From contig NW_023503372.1 of NCBI RefSeq assembly GCF_014529535.1, forward strand, positions 1,033,987-1,097,986: a stretch of DNA of 64,000 bases, given 5' to 3'. This DNA is from Bradysia coprophila (lineage: Eukaryota > Arthropoda > Insecta > Diptera > Sciaridae). Made by a program: the position numbers and the translations under genes. The notes under the pieces are model-generated. The model was given only the letters and a program-made list of their open reading frames with translations. It did not search any database and had not been told where the DNA came from. Below, one piece after another: positions 58,954 to 64,000 of the stretch; position 1 is the stretch's first letter; each line of letters starts with the position of its first letter.

Positions 58954-59625
58954 ATGGCCGATACTGCTGTGACCGAAGCTGCTCCCCCAGCCACCTCATC
59001 TCCGGCTGCAAAGAAGAGCAAAGCTGCTTCTGCTGCATCGAAAAAACCACGAGTGAAGCCAACTCATCCGCCAACAGCCGATATGGTTAATGCTGCTATC
59101 AAAAGCCTGAAGGAACGTGGTGGTTCATCGTTGCAGGCAATCAAGAAGTACATCACAGCCAATTACAAGATCGATGCCGAGAAACTATCGCCATTCATCA
59201 AGAAATACCTGAAGAGTGCCGTTACCGGTGGCAAATTGATTCAAACCAAAGGCAAGGGTGCATCTGGTTCATTCAAACTTTCTGCTACTGTTGCAAAAGC
59301 AAAGTCCGAATCGGCACCGAAGAAAGCCGCTGCCAAGCCCAAGAAAGCTAAAGCAGCAACCGGTGAAAAGAAACCGAAAGCCAAGAAAGCTGCATCTCCA
59401 GCTAAGAAGAAGCCTGCAGCCAAAAGTGCTGAAAAGAAGAAGAAAGCTGCAGCACCAGCTAAAGCAGCAAAGAAGGCTGGCTCCGTGAAGGCACCAAAAG
59501 CCCCAAAAGAAAAGTCAACGAAACCGAAAGCTGCCGCTAAAAAGCCAAAAACACCAAAACCCAAGAAGGCAGCTCCAGCCAAGAAAGCAGCACCAAAGAA
59601 GGCAGCTGCACCAAAAAAGAAGTAA
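58954..59625 (+). CDS. His1: Linker histone H1 (223 aa)
   Basis: ATG 58954 ([17 protein letters not shown]) gives 223 residues. The globular winged-helix domain lies at about 40-110 ([57 protein letters not shown]). The long Lys/Ala/Pro tail ends [12 protein letters not shown]. It binds the nucleosome dyad and linker DNA. An apparent upstream extension of the frame has no ATG and is not part of the gene. Intronless; the stem-loop 59690-59705 is atypical. Confidence 0.97.
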   Translation: MADTAVTEAAPPATSSPAAKKSKAASAASKKPRVKPTHPPTADMVNAAIKSLKERGGSSLQAIKKYITANYKIDAEKLSPFIKKYLKSAVTGGKLIQTKGKGASGSFKLSATVAKAKSESAPKKAAAKPKKAKAATGEKKPKAKKAASPAKKKPAAKSAEKKKKAAAPAKAAKKAGSVKAPKAPKEKSTKPKAAAKKPKTPKPKKAAPAKKAAPKKAAAPKKK

Positions 59626-59689
59626 ATTCCTAAATTCACGGGAATTTTCGCCAATTATAAATTGCAATGATCCAATTGCATTGAAACAC

Positions 59690-59705
59690 AGCCCTTATTA
59701 GGGCT
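59690..59705 (+). terminator. Histone H1 3' stem-loop (atypical)
   Basis: AGCCCTTATTAGGGCT: a six-base-pair stem with TATT loop and an A-U closing pair. The canonical GG..CC ends and TTTC loop are absent, unlike H2B, H3 and H4 here. Confidence 0.75.
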
Positions 59706-60218
59706 ACCAAATTTCTAACGAAAACGTGCAATCCGTTTCGATTAATAATACACAATTTACCTCGAAACTATATACATATAACTACCGCCGCACAGAATCT
59801 GTCATAAAATAACAATTTTTTGTTGACTCGTTCGTTAACGAAATTGAAAATGTTGAGAATCAGAAGGTTCTCGTACAACTAACTCACTATGACGTAAGCT
59901 CGTCATGCAATTAATTTAGGACTAATCACTCTGCCTGCCTATCGACGAACATCACATAATTAAAATGTTGGGCTGATTTTCGAACACAAAGACCTATTAT
60001 TTATTACGTAGCCTCGTCATGCAATTAATTTAGGACTATAATCACTGCATGTCTATCGAGCATCACATCGGCTAATTTCCTGATTTTCGAACACAAAGAT
60101 TTTACTCCCTACGGTCATAGAATGAAATTTGAAATATCTGCACATAAAGAAGTTTGAATGGTTTTTGTATTATTGTTATACTGGAAATGAACGTATCGTT
60201 TTTCGTTACGAATTTGTT
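59706..60218. other. H1-H3 spacer
   Basis: Contains a diverged direct repeat, CTCGTCATGCAATTAATTTA, at about 59899 and 60013 with shared downstream sequence (CATCACAT, TTTTCGAACACAAAGA), an internal duplication of about 110 bases. No gene. Confidence 0.6.
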
Positions 60219-60234
60219 GGTCCTGAAAAGGACC
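60219..60234 (-). terminator. Histone H3 3' stem-loop
   Basis: Minus strand GGTCCTTTTCAGGACC: canonical stem and TTTC loop, 40 bases past the H3 stop. Confidence 0.93.
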
Positions 60235-60273
60235 GATTTTGATTGTAGGATGATGTCGTCGTGACTTTACATC

Positions 60274-61358
<1,085 letters not shown>

Positions 61359-61395
61359 TTCTGCGTTAAAAGATCCCAAATGACGCTCTTAAAAT

Positions 61396-61411
61396 GGCCC
61401 TTTTCAGGGCC
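61396..61411 (+). terminator. Histone H4 3' stem-loop
   Basis: GGCCCTTTTCAGGGCC, perfect canonical stem and loop, 37 bases after the stop. Confidence 0.95.
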
Positions 61412-61893
61412 GCCAAAATCATAAATAAAAACGATTCGATACTCACTTCCAAACATAATAATACAAAATTGTTTCGTGTAGTAAATGCACTGCTGACAGA
61501 TTAGATGGATAAGATTGTGGGGAACATAATGTTGTAGCAAGAAATAGAATTTCGAATGACTCGCGAATGTTTTGCTTTCGATTGGGCTCTAATAATGGAA
61601 CTAAAAGTAGGGAAATTAGTGTGTAAGAGAAATGCTCGTAGCTCGTATTAACATCGAAACACAAACAAACAACGATTGAAGAGACCCATTCAAAATTTGT
61701 ACACAGAACAGCGCGTCTGACTTAATAAGGTGACAATAACAAATCTGAAATTTTCTAGGCCATGCGATTTGCGCCACATATTAACTTGAATGTCCTCATT
61801 ATAGTATACCCTCCCTTTTCGCGTTATGCGGTCGTTGTCAGCAACTTAAAAATTATAGCTGAGGAAAAGGAACACTGCAAACTGTTTTGTTTT
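61412..61893. other. H4-to-H2A inter-unit spacer
   Basis: About 480 bases of AT-rich sequence linking unit 1 to unit 2. No gene. Confidence 0.6.
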
Positions 61894-61941
61894 CGTATTA
61901 TTCTATCGAATGATTCAATTGTTTTTCGTCAATTTTTTGGT

Positions 61942-61957
61942 CGCCCTTAAAAGGGCG
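61942..61957 (-). terminator. H2A copy 2 stem-loop
   Basis: Identical to the unit 1 H2A stem-loop (CGCCCTTTTAAGGGCG on the minus strand). Confidence 0.85.
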
Positions 61958-61996
61958 TTTTGTAGGTATACTCGATGTTTCCAGTACACAGGGCAT

Positions 61997-62373
61997 TTAA
62001 GCCTTCTTTTCGGTCTTTTTCGGCAACAAAACTGCCTGAATGTTGGGCAGAACACCACCTTGGGCAATGGTTACGCCCGACAACAACTTGTTCAATTCTT
62101 CGTCGTTGCGGATGGCCAACTGTAAATGACGTGGAATGATTCTGGTCTTTTTGTTGTCACGAGCTGCGTTACCAGCCAATTCCAATACTTCAGCAGCCAA
62201 ATATTCCATCACAGCTGCCAAATAAACTGGAGCACCAGCACCGACACGTTCGGACATAGTTGCCTTTTGCGTAATAATCGATGAATACGACCGACTGGAA
62301 ACTGTAATCCGGCACGGTTCGAACGAGACTTTGCCTTTCCCTTAACTTTTCCACCTTTACCACGGCCAGACAT
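61997..62373 (-). pseudogene. His2A: Histone H2A copy 2, frameshifted
   Basis: Aligned with unit 1, the gene starts at ATG 62373 and ends at the same stop, but two single-base insertions (one near 62254, within CGGACATAG, and one T in the TTTT at about 62263-62266) break the frame after about residue 36. The 86-codon ORF that remains covers only the C-terminal part. Apart from these the sequence is the same as the intact copy. Either a decayed copy or uncorrected sequencing error; the many similar indels in the surrounding spacer favour error. Confidence 0.8.
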
Positions 62374-62583
62374 TTTTTAGATTTTTTTTAATTTACTTGT
62401 TTACAGCACGAAACTGAAGCGACTGAATGATACTGAATGTACTCGTCTACTGTCTTTATATGCACGTTTATTCAACCATATGGATGAATGGGCGGAGCCA
62501 TCTCGTTGAACAAAAGTGAATATAAAAGCGACGCACGAATGCGGCAGTATTGACAGTTTCACTGAGTATATCGTTGAGTAAAC

Positions 62584-62956
<373 letters not shown>

Positions 62957-63010
62957 ATTGATTTAAAAAAAAAATGGTTTCACATTGAAATCTCCGACAT
63001 CAAAACAAAC

Positions 63011-63026
63011 GGCTCTTTTCAGAGCC
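63011..63026 (+). terminator. H2B copy 2 stem-loop
   Basis: GGCTCTTTTCAGAGCC, identical to unit 1. Confidence 0.93.
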
Positions 63027-64000
63027 ACCATTTCATTTACGAAAAACATTTGAAATCAATTCGAATTCAATAATAATACACACACAGAAAACCGAATAGA
63101 AATAGAACAACACCAGTCGCAATACTTTGTTTCTCCACCTTTTTATCTAACTGTAATGGAGCTGATTTTGATATTATTATGATTATTATGATGGTCGTTG
63201 AGTTTAGGCTATTGATCAGACAGTTTCTTTATTCCGTAGTGATGGGACACAGACAAAGTTCGAATGCAATGTCGCTCATCCACACAATCCCCGTTTATAG
63301 AAATAAATTTTAGATAAGATCACAGTCTCCGTTAGAGCTGCGATGCATGTTTATTTTGAATTTATTTTCAGTCTCTCTCGTTCTGAACAGATCTTGAAAT
63401 ATATAGGACAGTCAAAACTAACCTGGAATTACGATCATTGATATATGGGCATCCGTCAACAGGGTTAGTGAACAATGTGTGTGCATGAGAAATTCAAAAG
63501 CACTGTAACTCACATTCAATGTATGTTGTGTGAAGCTATATGTGGCTTTGGCTGCATCACTTTCCGTTCGAATTTCATGGCGCACCATTATTGTTTGTGG
63601 TCATTTTACTGATTACTCAATCAGGGTGAAAACATTTCCTAGACACACAGTTCTAGACGAAGGCGTTAACCGTCATAAAAATCGAACAAAACTTCTTGTA
63701 AGTGGTGGCTCGTGAATGTCTGGTGTGCTTGTGCTTTGTATGTCGGAATGAATATTTTCTATGGATCGAAAATGGTGAAAAAGTTGAAATGACCATGGAC
63801 GAGGATTAGAGAAATGTCCGAACGGCCGCAGAGGGTCCAAATGAAAATAATTAATTAGAAATTGGAAAGAGTGTTGGGTCAGCGCCATAAAATCTAGAGA
63901 ATGTAGTGCCCCTTAAAACCATTAAATTTTTCTACACACAGCCAATTGCATGCGGATTTTGTTACTGCATTCGATGCATGTAACTCCAGGGCTGCCTAAA
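63027..64000 (+). other. Start of H2B-H1 spacer, unit 2
   Basis: Same sequence as 57546-58540 apart from small indels. No gene within it; H1 of this unit lies beyond the window. Confidence 0.7.

Noticed and set aside
61997-62257. An 86-residue H2A variant in unit 2
   Set aside because: It is the downstream part of a normal H2A after single-base insertions, not a distinct variant.

Overview
This window is nuclear DNA of an AT-rich insect, most probably a fly or midge (Diptera). Spliced genes with GT..AG introns, Drosophila-like orthologues (diaphanous, capulet, Oseg5/IFT80), an intronless TATA-driven Hsp70 pair and a tandem histone repeat all point that way. No species can be named from the sequence alone. 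Nothing bacterial or viral was seen.

Layout. (1) 1-172: last visible part of an unidentified Ser-rich minus-strand exon. (2) 2567-12041 (+): diaphanous, a two-exon formin with a 6.2 kb first intron full of fold-back elements. (3) 13.0-19.2 kb: two divergent, almost identical Hsp70 genes forming a large inverted repeat around a 1.3 kb spacer. (4) 20170-20984 (-): a four-exon MGST3-type MAPEG glutathione transferase. (5) 21791-24244 (+): a five-exon reticulocalbin-2-like ER calcium-binding protein, tail to tail with (6) 24451-28511 (-): IFT80, ten exons, intraflagellar transport. (7) 28.8-30.5 kb: a dense, partly mirrored cluster of palindromic transposable elements. (8) 36636-49015 (+): capulet (adenylyl cyclase-associated protein), nine coding exons for a 954-residue form, plus a candidate alternative first exon at 44734 giving a 572-residue form with an N-myristoylation-like start. 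(9) 49457-50579: 5'-truncated LINE with reverse transcriptase. (10) 51-52 kb: an orphan exon-like ORF and a hAT-like MITE with 8-bp target duplications. (11) 52386-54003 (-): F-box/LRR gene; 55225-55665 (-): CutA. (12) 56.4 kb to the end: the replication-dependent histone cluster H2A(-) H2B(+) H1(+) H3(-) H4(+), period about 5.47 kb, with a second unit starting near 61.9 kb whose H2A and H2B are broken by single-base indels.

Diaphanous and capulet both act on actin: one nucleates filaments, the other recycles monomers. They are separated by unrelated genes, so this is not evidence of a functional cluster. Histone genes end in the stem-loops expected of non-polyadenylated mRNAs.

The most unusual features are: a short dispersed element family (core GATAACAGATGA preceded by an AAATCTTTTACTTCATTT block) with about 13 full or partial copies between 23.0 and 46.7 kb, all in the same orientation whichever way the host gene runs; the acylation-type alternative first exon of capulet; and the mirrored palindromic element cluster at 28.8-30.5 kb. 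All exon joins below were deduced by eye from splice signals, reading phase and family knowledge. No database search was run.
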